A stretch of 64,000 bases of DNA. Source: Candidatus Bilamarchaeum dharawalense (GTDB lineage: Archaea; Micrarchaeota; Micrarchaeia; Anstonellales; Bilamarchaeaceae). A model generated the notes under the pieces. The model ran no database searches. It saw only the letters and a program-made list of their open reading frames with translations, and was not told the origin of the DNA. Both the position numbers and the translations under genes were made by a program. How positions within the stretch are numbered: the first letter of the stretch is position 1; each line of letters opens with the position of its first letter. Below, piece after piece: positions 41,615-51,210 of this stretch. The stretch lies in the NCBI GenBank assembly GCA_902386555.1, contig CABMJJ010000007.1:124001-188000 (forward strand). Reading direction: 5' to 3'.

Positions 41615-41764
41615 ATGATTGAATACAGCGAATATAAGGGAAACAAATTAATAGTCTTGAAGAGAAACGAGGATGACAAATATCCATTCAGCTTTGGTAA
41701 AACAAAGGCAAGATTAATCGTGGAAAATTTCGAAGAAATAAAGAAATTTGCTGAAGAAGAATGA
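41615..41764 (+). CDS. Small acidic/basic protein of unknown function
   Basis: A 49-residue protein, MIEYSEYKGNKLIVLKRNED, then YPFSFGKTKARLIVENFEEI. A TATAAATA stretch at 41587-41594 is about 26 nt upstream. It has the strand-strand-helix look of small archaeal conserved proteins. It ends 5 nt before the preferred start of the membrane-protein gene, suggesting an operon. Confidence 0.55.
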   Translation: MIEYSEYKGNKLIVLKRNEDDKYPFSFGKTKARLIVENFEEIKKFAEEE

Positions 41765-41768
41765 TGAT

Positions 41769-42239
41769 ATGGGAATAGCACAAGAAGAAACAAAAAGAAT
41801 GATTGATCTGGTCATTCACCCCTACTTCAGCCTGGGCCTGGTTCTACTCTCGATCGGTAGTTGGTCATTTGGATATGCAGGCAGTTTTTTCAGCATATGT
41901 GTTGCCCCATTATTAATAGAAATAGTCGGATGGCTTGCGGCCATTGTTGCTGCTTATCTTTCGGGTTATGCAGCCACATCCAGAAAGGGAAGTGGAATTA
42001 TTACAGCTGCAATAAACGGATCTGTTGCCATGGTCTTGACTAATTTTCCCCGTCATATTATGACTATGGTGATAGGCCCGATGATAGACATGCTCTCATA
42101 TGGTGGGGGGTTTTTATTTACAACCCAAGGTACAGCCTTTTTGATTGAAAAGATAGTTATACTTTTAGTTATAAGCGCAGTACCTGGCTTTGTAATCGGA
42201 ACAATTGGCGGATTTTTCGGTAAATCTAGCCATCCATAA
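41769..42239 (+). CDS. Small polytopic membrane protein
   Basis: About 156 residues from ATG 41769 with four hydrophobic helices and Gly-rich loops (GYAATSRKGSG, SYGGGFLF, GTIGGFFGK). No family recognised. It follows the 49-residue gene and overlaps the convergent geranylgeranyl reductase by 14 nt. Confidence 0.6.
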   Translation: MGIAQEETKRMIDLVIHPYFSLGLVLLSIGSWSFGYAGSFFSICVAPLLIEIVGWLAAIVAAYLSGYAATSRKGSGIITAAINGSVAMVLTNFPRHIMTMVIGPMIDMLSYGGGFLFTTQGTAFLIEKIVILLVISAVPGFVIGTIGGFFGKSSHP

Positions 42240-43260
42240 ACTTCCAAAAAACATAGTTAAAAATTTTGGATCGCAGCCAGCCTTTCGGATTGGATAGAAT
42301 CCAATGCACAAGCCAACAGAATGGCCAGGCAGTTGCAATATCAAAAATAAGAACTTGCCAACGGTGAGCATTTTGCATGCTATTCATGATTTTTTGTCCT
42401 TCCGGATCTCTACGAATAAATTTGGCAACTCCTTCCCCGCTCTTAACTGCATAGAAAATGCCCTCGGTGGTTAGGGGATTTAGAAGCCCAGCAGCATCTC
42501 CAACTAGAAAAACATTGTTGAATTTCCAACCACGATAATCCGCATTGCCTTTCATTCCTTCTGATTTGAGCTTGTTAACATCCAATCCGAATTCCTTTGC
42601 AACCCATTCTTTGACTTTTGGTGCAAGAACTTGGTGGACTGACTCCTTGGAATTATCTGATCGTTCGACCATTGCTCCACCAATCATTGTTTTCCCCAAA
42701 CTTTTGGACATCACATAGCCATAGCCTTTGGGAAAGGTATTGGGCAACCAATAAACCGCAAATCGATCTGCAGGTTTGTCAATGATAAAATGAAATGCCC
42801 AGCCAACAATATGTTTCATTGGCAATTTCAAATAATCCCTGACCCTAGAAAAAGAACCATCGGCACCAACAAGAAATTTGTATTTGTATTTTGCTTTTGA
42901 GGTTACAACATAGTCCGGGGTTATTTCAACAACTGGTTCGGAAAAATGAATCACAGCATCAGAATTGTTTTTCAAAAAAGTTTCCAGTTCAAATCTGCCA
43001 ACAGTCCAAAGGAATGGACGATTGTAACTAACTGGAACAGTTCCTTTATGGGTGCCAACAACAACAGTTTCCCATTTTTGCTCATTTTTGAATTTTACTC
43101 CAGGAAATGTTTTGGAAGAAACTTCGCCAGAGCAAATTTTTTTCCCAAGGGTGTTGTTTTTCTCTAGCACTAATATCTTGAGACCAGAATTAGATAGATG
43201 GCGTGCGCAGGAAAGACCGCCAGGGCCTCCACCTACAATCACAACATCGTAATCTTGCAT
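42226..43260 (-). CDS. Geranylgeranyl reductase family flavoprotein
   Basis: A 344-residue FAD-dependent reductase from ATG 43260 (MQDYDVVIVGGGPGG). Other family marks are KKICSGEVSSKTF, GADGSFSRVR, KGYGYVMSKSLG and VGDAAGLLNPLTTEGI. In archaea the family saturates geranylgeranyl chains of ether lipids. The length is shorter than bacterial GGR (about 390), as is usual for some archaeal members. It lies 50 nt downstream of the S8e gene, on the same strand. Confidence 0.88.
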   Translation of the reverse strand: MQDYDVVIVGGGPGGLSCARHLSNSGLKILVLEKNNTLGKKICSGEVSSKTFPGVKFKNEQKWETVVVGTHKGTVPVSYNRPFLWTVGRFELETFLKNNSDAVIHFSEPVVEITPDYVVTSKAKYKYKFLVGADGSFSRVRDYLKLPMKHIVGWAFHFIIDKPADRFAVYWLPNTFPKGYGYVMSKSLGKTMIGGAMVERSDNSKESVHQVLAPKVKEWVAKEFGLDVNKLKSEGMKGNADYRGWKFNNVFLVGDAAGLLNPLTTEGIFYAVKSGEGVAKFIRRDPEGQKIMNSMQNAHRWQVLIFDIATAWPFCWLVHWILSNPKGWLRSKIFNYVFWKFMDG

Positions 43261-43310
43261 AGCTATCAAGAATGGGAAGGGAGATTACAAAGAACCGTAG
43301 GTTCTTTGAA

Positions 43311-43691
43311 TCAAACAAGAACGCCGTTGATTACGCCATCCTGACCAATGCGGTTAGTAATGCGAACCTTACCGAGTTCTGTTTCAACAACTGCTCCCTT
43401 TGTCATTATGTTCATACGAACAAATTCTGGGTTGTGACTGGAAAGCACACGAAGAATTTTGACTTTTTTCATTTTGTCTTTGTTTACAACGTTAATGAAA
43501 ACAGCTTTTTTGAGCTTTACGCTTCTTGAACCGCCTCGACCTCGAATGGTCTTTTTGAGTTCTTTTTCAGAAACTTTAGAAGCTGCAAAAACTCCACCTG
43601 AATGGGAAAGTTTCTTATCCCTGAATTTACGTCTGCGACCGCCTGTACCGCTACCTACTTTTTTAGTATGTGGTTTATGATATTGTTCCAT
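43311..43691 (-). CDS. rps8e: Ribosomal protein S8e
   Basis: A 126-residue archaeal/eukaryotic-type 30S protein. The N-terminal KPHTKKVGSGTGGRRRKFRDK and the GRGGSRSVKL segment are characteristic, and the protein ends in ITNRIGQDGVINGVLV. GAGGT five bases upstream supports ATG 43691. It has no bacterial equivalent, supporting the archaeal call for the window. Confidence 0.95.
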   Translation of the reverse strand: MEQYHKPHTKKVGSGTGGRRRKFRDKKLSHSGGVFAASKVSEKELKKTIRGRGGSRSVKLKKAVFINVVNKDKMKKVKILRVLSSHNPEFVRMNIMTKGAVVETELGKVRITNRIGQDGVINGVLV

Positions 43692-43803
43692 TATACTACC
43701 TCACTCTATTCAATAGAGATTTTTAGAATATGAGCAGGAGTTATTAAAGCGATACGGATTTTAAAACATTATGATAGACCCGGTTTTACTGAAATAATGA
43801 ACG

Positions 43804-43812
43804 TTTTTATAC
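43804..43812 (+). promoter_or_regulatory. TATA box for the methyltransferase operon
   Basis: TTTTTATAC lies about 33 nt before ATG 43842; the remaining leader is short and lacks a strong ribosome binding site. Confidence 0.45.
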
Positions 43813-43841
43813 ATTACTAAACACAATAGGCCTGTGGGATA

Positions 43842-44876
43842 ATGGGTGGAGTGTTACAAGCAGACAGGCATCTAGATCGCTGGCAGAATACGCTAAACCA
43901 GCTTTACCGCTCACCAAGATTTCAAAGATTCCTTGTTGATAGAATAGATACCCCAGAAGGCAGAGAAACAAGAGTGAAAGAGGCACTGGCCATTGAATTG
44001 GGTTTTCTAGGATATAGCATGAGGGGATATGCCGAATCCTGGAGAAGAACAATTGACAAACATGTTGAGGCTGGAGTTTATCGTAGAGTATTGGAATTTG
44101 GAAGACTAGATGCGGATAATGAATTATTGGTGGATATTTGTTGTGGCTGCGCAGGTTTCCTGGCAGAACGAGGGAAACAACATGCGATTGGTATTGATAT
44201 CAACCCATATGCTTTGGAATTTGGAGCACAGCTACTCGCATCAAGAGGTATGGATGCAAAACTATTTGCTGAAACAGACATTTATGTTAATCCAGAACGA
44301 GGGATCGTGCTTGAACCAATTCCTGTTTTTGAAGAAATTGATTTGAGAAAATTAACCTTACTTTGTGATGATCTTGATAACCTGCACAACCTTATGAGAG
44401 CGCTTTACATGCAAGGCAGACTTGCAGACTCTGCAGTGTTCATGCTTCAAGGTGGTAAGGAAGTTGCCAGGAAGGTTGAATTTATAGCAGATGCACAACC
44501 AGAAGAGGCACCTAACCCGCTTGGTATGATACCAACTGTTCTGAAAAATGCAAGGAAATTTTGCCGAGTGGGCGGACGGCTAATTATTGGGATACGAGTG
44601 CTAAATATTGAAAATGAAACAATAGAATTTCCAGATCTTGGAGTAGCTCTACATAGTTCAACAAAAGAGATTGATGCTTGTGCTGAAGAGAATAGATATG
44701 AAATAAGAAAAAAAGAAAAGACCACATTACCAAGAGAAGATGGTGAAAATGGATCTATTTCTCTATCTTTAGTTGGTGTTGGTGGAACAGAACCACTAAT
44801 GAGAAAGGAAGTTGAAGAAGAGATAAAAAGACGGGTTGGCGCTGCCATGCTGCTCTATGAATTGGTGATAAAATGA
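43842..44876 (+). CDS. Class I SAM-dependent methyltransferase-like protein
   Basis: A 344-residue protein with a Rossmann methyltransferase core: motif [15 protein letters not shown], acidic loop [14 protein letters not shown], and later LLCDDLDNL and [13 protein letters not shown]. About 95 helical residues precede the core. The substrate is unknown; Cys in motif I (ICCGCAG) replaces usual Gly-x-Gly positions. It overlaps the next gene by 4 nt. Confidence 0.65.
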   Translation: MGGVLQADRHLDRWQNTLNQLYRSPRFQRFLVDRIDTPEGRETRVKEALAIELGFLGYSMRGYAESWRRTIDKHVEAGVYRRVLEFGRLDADNELLVDICCGCAGFLAERGKQHAIGIDINPYALEFGAQLLASRGMDAKLFAETDIYVNPERGIVLEPIPVFEEIDLRKLTLLCDDLDNLHNLMRALYMQGRLADSAVFMLQGGKEVARKVEFIADAQPEEAPNPLGMIPTVLKNARKFCRVGGRLIIGIRVLNIENETIEFPDLGVALHSSTKEIDACAEENRYEIRKKEKTTLPREDGENGSISLSLVGVGGTEPLMRKEVEEEIKRRVGAAMLLYELVIK

Positions 44877-45805
44877 GAGCAGAGAGAATGCTTTTTGCTT
44901 TGAAAGAAGTTCCAAAGGGCGCCATTATCAGATTGGAAATGAAATACGACAGCAAACTAACCGCACCACTTGTTGAACGACACATTAGAGAGGAACCAAA
45001 TGACCCCGGGGGTTATTGGGGGTTGGCCTATATTACAAAGGGAGCAGCACTGGCAAGAGTGGAAGAAGCGATAGCACGATTGGGAGAGGACCCTATTTTG
45101 TTATATGCATTGGGCTATGCCAAAATGAGTTTGCAGGATGATTCGGGTGCCTTTGAGGCTTTTAGAAAAGCAGTAGATCTGAATCCAGTTGATTTCGAAA
45201 CCCTTAGCAATTGTGCAACTGCACTTAACCATCTTGAAAGATTTCATGAGGCTAAAGACTATTGGAAACAAGCGATAGAACTTGATCCAGAACGACACGG
45301 AATTTGGTTTGGTCTTGGAAAAAGTGAATATTATTTGGGCCAATATGAACGCGCATTGCGACATATAACTTCCGCACTTATTTTACTTGAGCAAGAAGAA
45401 GGGGATACCAGACATGCAAAAGCCTGTTACCTGGGAGCAAGAGCAAGAACTTATTTTAAACTTGAAAAATTTGATGAGGCAATAGCAGATTTGGAAAATG
45501 CTGCAAAATCAGATAGGAGTGAAGCAGTTAAGGTGATGAAATCCATTGTTGATGGGTATAAAAAACAAGCAGGAACCCGAAAAATTGGAAGAACCCTTCT
45601 GCGCATAACTGAAAAGATGATAGAGGTAGACCCTTCAGCAGGTGGAGATCATAGCTGGTATCTGGTCAGAGATAGATTGAGAGAGCAGTATGGCACTGGA
45701 ACAGTGGAAACGATAGTTCGCATCGAACCAAAAATTGGTCGTAATGAACCATGCCCCTGCGGCTCTGGTAGAAAGTACAAAAAATGCTGCGGTAGTAATG
45801 GGTAG
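44873..45805 (+). CDS. TPR protein with C-terminal SEC-C zinc motif
   Basis: A 310-residue protein. Tetratricopeptide-like repeats run through residues about 60-220 ([65 protein letters not shown]). The C-terminus [19 protein letters not shown] is a clear SEC-C zinc motif, known from SecA and many adaptors. It probably bridges proteins. Overlaps by 4 nt with the methyltransferase and precedes cgi121 by 2 nt. Confidence 0.88.
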   Translation: MRAERMLFALKEVPKGAIIRLEMKYDSKLTAPLVERHIREEPNDPGGYWGLAYITKGAALARVEEAIARLGEDPILLYALGYAKMSLQDDSGAFEAFRKAVDLNPVDFETLSNCATALNHLERFHEAKDYWKQAIELDPERHGIWFGLGKSEYYLGQYERALRHITSALILLEQEEGDTRHAKACYLGARARTYFKLEKFDEAIADLENAAKSDRSEAVKVMKSIVDGYKKQAGTRKIGRTLLRITEKMIEVDPSAGGDHSWYLVRDRLREQYGTGTVETIVRIEPKIGRNEPCPCGSGRKYKKCCGSNG

Positions 45806-45807
45806 TA

Positions 45808-46179
45808 ATGATAATTAGAGTCCAGGGTAATTCTAGGTCGGTTGACGAGTTTGATGCAGTAGCAGTGGGACTTGATTCGGTTGAAGCTTTGGATGAAGTA
45901 AAATTGGCGGAATATTTGGCTTCCGACGCTTTTAGAAATAAAAAAAATATTGCAAATAAATTCAAGTATGAATTTCTGCTTTGGCTCTCTGGAAAACGGG
46001 ATATAACGAGTGCCATTGAGGAAACAGAACCAAAGGGAAGTGAGTTTTTTTTAGTTATTTTTTCTGGGGATGTGAAGAAAATCCTGGCAAAAATAAAAGC
46101 CATAAAATTAGAGCTAAAAATAAAGAAAAACGCCGAACCACTGAGGTTAGAAAAAATAGCACTTTCAAGACTTAAGTAA
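45808..46179 (+). CDS. cgi121: KEOPS complex subunit Cgi121
   Basis: A 123-residue protein. The central [20 protein letters not shown] matches the conserved Cgi121 region (ASGxRQIxxAI), and the [10 protein letters not shown] end matches archaeal members. Cgi121 binds Bud32 and the tRNA CCA end in the complex making t6A37. Similarity is pattern-based and modest elsewhere. It lies in the TPR/SEC-C operon and its stop overlaps the next potential start region. Confidence 0.75.
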   Translation: MIIRVQGNSRSVDEFDAVAVGLDSVEALDEVKLAEYLASDAFRNKKNIANKFKYEFLLWLSGKRDITSAIEETEPKGSEFFLVIFSGDVKKILAKIKAIKLELKIKKNAEPLRLEKIALSRLK

Positions 46180-46229
46180 TGATTTATCAATCTTTTCGTA
46201 GATGTGAGAATGGAAGAGGTGTGTTAAGA

Positions 46230-46868
46230 ATGCCCTTAAATAGAATTAAAAAATTCTTAGTGCCAGAAGACAACGTTTTCTTTGAATTGATGGAGAAACA
46301 AGCAGACACGGCACATTTGGGATCAGTAGCTCTTTATGATCTTTTAAAAGATTTTAACAATGTTGAAAGCAAAACGAAAAAAATCAAAGATTTGGAACAC
46401 ATTGGAGACCAATTAACACGTGAAGTTTACACTGCACTTAATAAGACTTTTATTGTTCCCATAGATCACAGTGACATTTCAACTCTTACCAGCGCTTTGG
46501 ATAATGTTCTTGATTTGCTTGACCATACTGCCACCATGTTTTTCGTCTATGGTATAGAAAAGCCAACACCTCCAATGATACAACTGGCAGAATTATTGGT
46601 TGAACAGACAAAGGAACTCAAAAATGCGGTGGCTGCAATAAACCACTCGCGAACATACAGTAAAGTAGCCCAACATTGCAACAAAATAAAACAACTTGAG
46701 ATTAGAGCTGATGAAGTTTATGTTAATGCGATTGCAGCATTGTTCAAGAAAAAAGAGCCAATGGAAGTAATCAAACAAAAAGAAATTTTAGAGTGTCTGG
46801 AGTCTGCAACAGACAGGGCAGACAAGGCTGCGCAGATCATTTCAGATATAGTAATGAAGCATGCCTAG
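46230..46868 (+). CDS. PhoU-like (DUF47) Pit-accessory protein
   Basis: A 212-residue helical-bundle protein. NRIKKFLVPEDNVFFELM, DLEHIGDQLTREVYTALNKT (metal-binding ExxxD-like helix) and ECLESATDRADKAAQII are typical of DUF47/YkaA proteins. They partner PiT phosphate permeases. ATG 46230 is preferred because GAGGTGT lies eight bases upstream; an in-frame ATG at 46179 would add 17 unlike residues. The permease gene follows at 30 nt. Confidence 0.88.
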   Translation: MPLNRIKKFLVPEDNVFFELMEKQADTAHLGSVALYDLLKDFNNVESKTKKIKDLEHIGDQLTREVYTALNKTFIVPIDHSDISTLTSALDNVLDLLDHTATMFFVYGIEKPTPPMIQLAELLVEQTKELKNAVAAINHSRTYSKVAQHCNKIKQLEIRADEVYVNAIAALFKKKEPMEVIKQKEILECLESATDRADKAAQIISDIVMKHA

Positions 46869-46897
46869 AACTGAACAAATATATCGGTGATTTTTCG

Positions 46898-47908
46898 ATG
46901 ATCGAATTGCTCATATTAACCATTGTGATGGCATTGATATTTGATTTCCTTAATGGATTTCATGATAGTGCCAATGCAATTTCAACCATAGTAGCAACTC
47001 GTGTGATGACACCAATGCAGGCAGTTTCCATGGCTGCAGTTGGAAACCTGATAGGCCCGCTTTTATTTACAACTGCCATAGCTGCGACAATTGGAAAGGG
47101 AATAATTGACACTTCTGCTATCCAAGCAATATTGCCCCAAGAAACATTTATCGTTATGATTCTGGCAGCCCTTGTGGGTGCCATTGTATGGAATATTATT
47201 ACATGGTATTTTGGAATCCCAGTTTCAAGTAGTCATGCGCTTATAGGGGGATTAATTGGAGCTGCAACTGTTGCGGTTGGCCCCCAGGTTCTTCTTGTGA
47301 GTGGAATTACCAGTGTGGTGATATTTATTGTAGTTTCCCCTCTACTTGGTTTTATTTCTGCATTTTTACTTTCATTGGTATTTATGAGGGTATTTAGAAA
47401 AACTTCACCACAAAAAATTAACAGATGGTTCAAAAAACTCCAGATAGTTTCTGCTTTTTTCTATTCAGTAACACATGGAACCAATGATGCCCAGAAGACC
47501 ATGGGCATAATAACAATATTGCTTGTGGCAGGTGGATTTCTCACAGTATTTGATGTCCCGCTTTGGGTTATCCTGGCATGTCATATTTCAATTTGTCTTG
47601 GAACCTGGTTGGGTGGATGGCGCATTGTTAAAACCATGGCCCATAAAATCACCCAGTTAAGACCATATCAGGGATTCTGTGCTGAAACTGCCGGTGGAGT
47701 GGTATTGGTTCAGATGGCACACATGGGAATACCCGTCAGCACCACTCATGCAATTGCAGGTGCAATAATGGGTGTGGGATCAACCAAAAATCCAAAGAGC
47801 GTACGTTGGGGATTGAGCAAAAATATTATGATGGCATGGGTGATAACCATTCCATTTAGTGCAATAGTCGCAGGTGTTTCTTTCCTGGTTCTTCATCTAT
47901 TTGTATAA
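46898..47908 (+). CDS. pit: PiT-family inorganic phosphate permease
   Basis: A 336-residue PiT transporter with about ten helices. Both duplicated signatures are present: FDFLNGFHDSANAISTIVAT near the N-terminus and VTHGTNDAQKTMGIITI in the second half, with GIPVSSSHALIGG and GIPVSTTHAIAGA. It takes up phosphate by symport with H+ or Na+. ATG 46898 follows GGTGAT at about 6 nt spacing and gives a clean N-terminal helix. Confidence 0.95.
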   Translation: MIELLILTIVMALIFDFLNGFHDSANAISTIVATRVMTPMQAVSMAAVGNLIGPLLFTTAIAATIGKGIIDTSAIQAILPQETFIVMILAALVGAIVWNIITWYFGIPVSSSHALIGGLIGAATVAVGPQVLLVSGITSVVIFIVVSPLLGFISAFLLSLVFMRVFRKTSPQKINRWFKKLQIVSAFFYSVTHGTNDAQKTMGIITILLVAGGFLTVFDVPLWVILACHISICLGTWLGGWRIVKTMAHKITQLRPYQGFCAETAGGVVLVQMAHMGIPVSTTHAIAGAIMGVGSTKNPKSVRWGLSKNIMMAWVITIPFSAIVAGVSFLVLHLFV

Positions 47909-49363
47909 TTAGGTTCCCAATTGTTTTTGTAAAACTTCTTTGTCAATGGGAAGTTCAATACCAAGAACTCTGTGGATGAAAACAAACATGTCGACTATTT
48001 TTGATTTGTCTTTAGTGATTTTATCTGCCATCTGTTTGATGGTAAGTTCTTTACCGATTAGTTCGTAGAGCATTAGCCCTTCTTTTCCATAAACCTTGTA
48101 AACTGAATAACCATCGTCACCGTATTTTTTGCGGACATCTGCTCGTGAAACTGCTTTCACAATAAGCATACCGTTTTCCAGCATGAATCTTAGAATTTCA
48201 GCTACTTCGTAAAGTGGGGTATCAAGTTTTAGCGCAAGATCAATAACATCGTTTTTACCATTAAGCTGCTCGGAGATTTTAGTGCCCTTGTCTCCATATT
48301 TGAGAAGTAACTTTGCCTTTCCCTGAACAGATTTGATAATGTCAAGAGGAGCTTTGATTGGAATCTCCACCGGTGATGGAATGGCTTGGGCTTCATCTGG
48401 ATTGGTATCAAAAATAGGTCTGAACCCACCGCTTTCAGCCTGGGAAGTTTGAGGGGTGGAAACCTGTTGGGTTGTGGTAGATGGACCAGGACCAAATGCA
48501 GATTTGGTTTGGGAAGAGGATGGACCAGAACCCTTTGGATAGTCCAATTTGATTATGCCCTGTTCATCCATGAAATCTAGAATTTCAACTAATTTGGGCT
48601 CGGTGAGACCAGTTTCACGCATTATTTCTTCAGCAGTTCTCTGACCATCTATAAGTGCATAGACACGAAGTCCAATGTCACCGTATTTATCAGAAATTAT
48701 CTTTTCAACAGGGCTTAACTCTGGTTCTGAGGAAATTGGCTCTTTTGTTTCTTCAAAAGCAGTAATTGTGATCTCTTCGGATTCGTTTGTTTCTTCAGGT
48801 TTTTCTTCTGGCTCGATTTCTTCGCTCTCCTCAACTTTTTCCTCGGGTTGTTCGGGGATATCTTCGCTTTCGCTGATTGGGTGAATTTCTTCACCGGGAC
48901 CGCTTACTTCGATGCCTTCAATTTCTGTTTTTTCTTCAGTCTCTTCGACTTTTGGTTTCTTTTTCTTTTGAGGCTTTGGCTCATCCTGGAGAGGTTGAAT
49001 ATCCGGTTCAATTTCAAGTTGCTCTTCTGGAGAAATATCCTCAAGCTTACGAGCTGGTGTGACTGGTTCCTCTGGCTCTTCGATTTCAACTTCCTTTGTT
49101 TCTGGAACTGGAGCTTTTTTACCTTTTACCGGTTCAAGCTCCACCATGCCAACGTCATGCATGAAACTAATTATTTGATCGAATAGAGCAGCTTCAATAC
49201 CAAGATCTTTCTTCAGTTCATGGGAAGTTCTTTTGCCAGTGATGGCCTTGTAAACCTGAAGTCCAACCTCGCCAAATTTCTTAATAAGAAGATTTTGATT
49301 TTTAAAACGTTGAAGTGGACCCTTTTCGATTTTTTGTATTTTGTAATCTGGACTATCAGGCAT
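47909..49363 (-). CDS. Multi-winged-helix protein with acidic linker
   Basis: About 484 residues from ATG 49363 (GTG 49372 also open). Four related modules recur, each with KxGDxGxxVYxxIxGxRT followed by two helices and LDFMxExGxIxL; they lie near residues 25-80, 225-280, 355-405 and 415-470. An acidic Glu/Pro/Ser linker (residues about 85-220) separates the first from the rest. The pattern is winged-helix-like. It diverges from the pilus locus at 49430 and may regulate it, though a structural role cannot be excluded. Confidence 0.6.
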   Translation of the reverse strand: MPDSPDYKIQKIEKGPLQRFKNQNLLIKKFGEVGLQVYKAITGKRTSHELKKDLGIEAALFDQIISFMHDVGMVELEPVKGKKAPVPETKEVEIEEPEEPVTPARKLEDISPEEQLEIEPDIQPLQDEPKPQKKKKPKVEETEEKTEIEGIEVSGPGEEIHPISESEDIPEQPEEKVEESEEIEPEEKPEETNESEEITITAFEETKEPISSEPELSPVEKIISDKYGDIGLRVYALIDGQRTAEEIMRETGLTEPKLVEILDFMDEQGIIKLDYPKGSGPSSSQTKSAFGPGPSTTTQQVSTPQTSQAESGGFRPIFDTNPDEAQAIPSPVEIPIKAPLDIIKSVQGKAKLLLKYGDKGTKISEQLNGKNDVIDLALKLDTPLYEVAEILRFMLENGMLIVKAVSRADVRKKYGDDGYSVYKVYGKEGLMLYELIGKELTIKQMADKITKDKSKIVDMFVFIHRVLGIELPIDKEVLQKQLGT

Positions 49364-49399
49364 TAGAACCACTTATTCACTAGAATAATTATCAAAATG

Positions 49400-49408
49400 T
49401 TTATTAAC
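49400..49408 (+). promoter_or_regulatory. TATA box of the pilus locus
   Basis: TTTATTAAC is centred about 25 nt before ATG 49430, predicting a leaderless start. A second T/A stretch (49416-49425) is too close to the ATG to be the functional box. Confidence 0.4.
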
Positions 49409-49429
49409 ATAGGACATTTATATTAGCAC

Positions 49430-51154
49430 ATGGAGTTCGACGAGCTACTGATTACTACGGGTGTTGACGCACTCGTACGCCTAGTTAAAGAAAAACAGAG
49501 AATCGAACTGGAAACCGCTTCTTCTCTCCTTAATATACCCCAAGAAACATTGGAAGAATGGGCACGGGTTCTTGAAGAGGAAAGTATTCTTAGAATGGAA
49601 TTCAGACTCACTAAAGTTTATCTGATCTGGGTCAAACCAAGTGAAGACGAGGTTGCCACAGAAAAACAATCATTCTATGAAGAGAAGAAGGATGTGGAAA
49701 GCCAGGTGGATCAGTTTAAACAAAAGATCTCATCTGAAACAGTTGAATTGACTGAACTCAAGAGATTGTTTTCCGAATTTTACGCGAAGATGTATACCAA
49801 GGTTGAGGAACTGGAAAAGAAGGTGGCACCGGTTCCAGCTGCAAAGACACTGTCAGAAGATGCCCTGGTAAAATATACCAATGAACTAACTGGATTGGAA
49901 ACAAAATTAACTGATATTAAATTAGCACTTACTGATGTGAAAAATGAGATTAACAGTGTTGGCGTTGGAAGAGATGATAGCCCGAGCCAAGAATTGGTTA
50001 AAAAAATAGAGGGCAACTCCAGTGAAATAAAGGAGATACAACAAAGCATTGAAGAACTTAAGAAAAAAGCCATGCAACAGGAAGGACAGAATGAAGTGTC
50101 CCTGCCAACAGTGAAAGACATAAAGAAAAAATTCGAAACTTTCCAAAGAGATTTTACTTCACTTCGATCTAAAAATGCTCAAATACGAGAGGACATGCTG
50201 AGCTTGCATGAAAGTTCTGAAATACTAAAAAGTGTGGCCGAATCCATAATGGGCCAGGAAGACAAGATAAATGCTCTCAGAAAGGATGCCCAACAGGTTT
50301 CGCAGGATATAGAAAAGATGGTTGAAAAGACAACACAACTTTCAAGAGAAGCAAAGCAGAATGTGGATTTGATGGATAGATTGGGAACGTCTGTGGATGT
50401 TGCCAAAAATGTTTTGAACAAATTCCCAAGCCAGGAGAGTGTCATTGCAACTCTGGATAAATTGAAAGCAGATGAGGATGCTCTTGCAGAGAAAAATGAT
50501 TCCCTGGCTAAGATAATTGAAGCCGTTGGCGGAAAACAGGTTACTGCCAAACAACTTACCGAATTGGTGCAGAAACTTGATGAAAAACTGGAGCAGGCAA
50601 AGCAGGATGTGGAAGGCCTGAATTCGACTTTGAACGAGGAAAAGGGAACCTATTTAACATTCCAAAAAATAAAAGAGAGAATTGTGCCATCCATCGAAGG
50701 ATATCAAACCCAGCTTGACACAATGGAGCAGAGAATAGTAAAAATACGTGATGAAACAAGGGATCAGATAAAAAACATAAAAACTGAGACGCAAAAACTT
50801 GAAACATCGCTCCAAGATGGGGGAGAGATGGGCGAAATGGTAAAGGTTGCCCAGGAGATAAAAGAAAAGAAGAAAGTTCTTGATGAAATAAAACAGACCT
50901 TTGATAGTTTAACAGAAATTTCAGATAATCTTAACAAGAGGGCAACTCTGCTCTCAAGAGAAGCAAAACTATTGGAAATACGATCGGGCAGTGCTCCTCT
51001 GGCAACTGAAGTGGTTAGTGGCAAAACAGAAACACCAGAACAGAAAGAAAAAAGCGTCCGCCAGCAATTGGAACTAAGTGAAGAGGAGGAGCTTGAATTT
51101 AGAAGAAAGAGAGAGGAATTGAAGAAACTAATACAGAAATTGTGGGAAGAATAA
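49430..51154 (+). CDS. Winged-helix plus long coiled-coil protein of the pilus locus
   Basis: A 574-residue cytosolic-looking protein. Residues 1-75 are a winged helix (VKEKQRIELETASSLLNIPQ, then ILRMEFRLTKVYLIW). Residues about 85-560 are nearly continuous coiled coil with a few breaks. No membrane segment. Its place directly before the secretion ATPase suggests a scaffold or regulator of pilus assembly; similar partners accompany archaeal type IV pilus genes, but the exact role is not known. Confidence 0.65.
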   Translation: MEFDELLITTGVDALVRLVKEKQRIELETASSLLNIPQETLEEWARVLEEESILRMEFRLTKVYLIWVKPSEDEVATEKQSFYEEKKDVESQVDQFKQKISSETVELTELKRLFSEFYAKMYTKVEELEKKVAPVPAAKTLSEDALVKYTNELTGLETKLTDIKLALTDVKNEINSVGVGRDDSPSQELVKKIEGNSSEIKEIQQSIEELKKKAMQQEGQNEVSLPTVKDIKKKFETFQRDFTSLRSKNAQIREDMLSLHESSEILKSVAESIMGQEDKINALRKDAQQVSQDIEKMVEKTTQLSREAKQNVDLMDRLGTSVDVAKNVLNKFPSQESVIATLDKLKADEDALAEKNDSLAKIIEAVGGKQVTAKQLTELVQKLDEKLEQAKQDVEGLNSTLNEEKGTYLTFQKIKERIVPSIEGYQTQLDTMEQRIVKIRDETRDQIKNIKTETQKLETSLQDGGEMGEMVKVAQEIKEKKKVLDEIKQTFDSLTEISDNLNKRATLLSREAKLLEIRSGSAPLATEVVSGKTETPEQKEKSVRQQLELSEEEELEFRRKREELKKLIQKLWEE

Positions 51155-51210
51155 TCTTCATCGTAAGAAACAATAAAAATTGTATTAAGAATAGGTAAAT
51201 GGTGAATGCT

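Noticed and set aside
43272-43529. Plus-strand frame opposite S8e
   Set aside because: Shadow of the certain ribosomal protein gene on the other strand.
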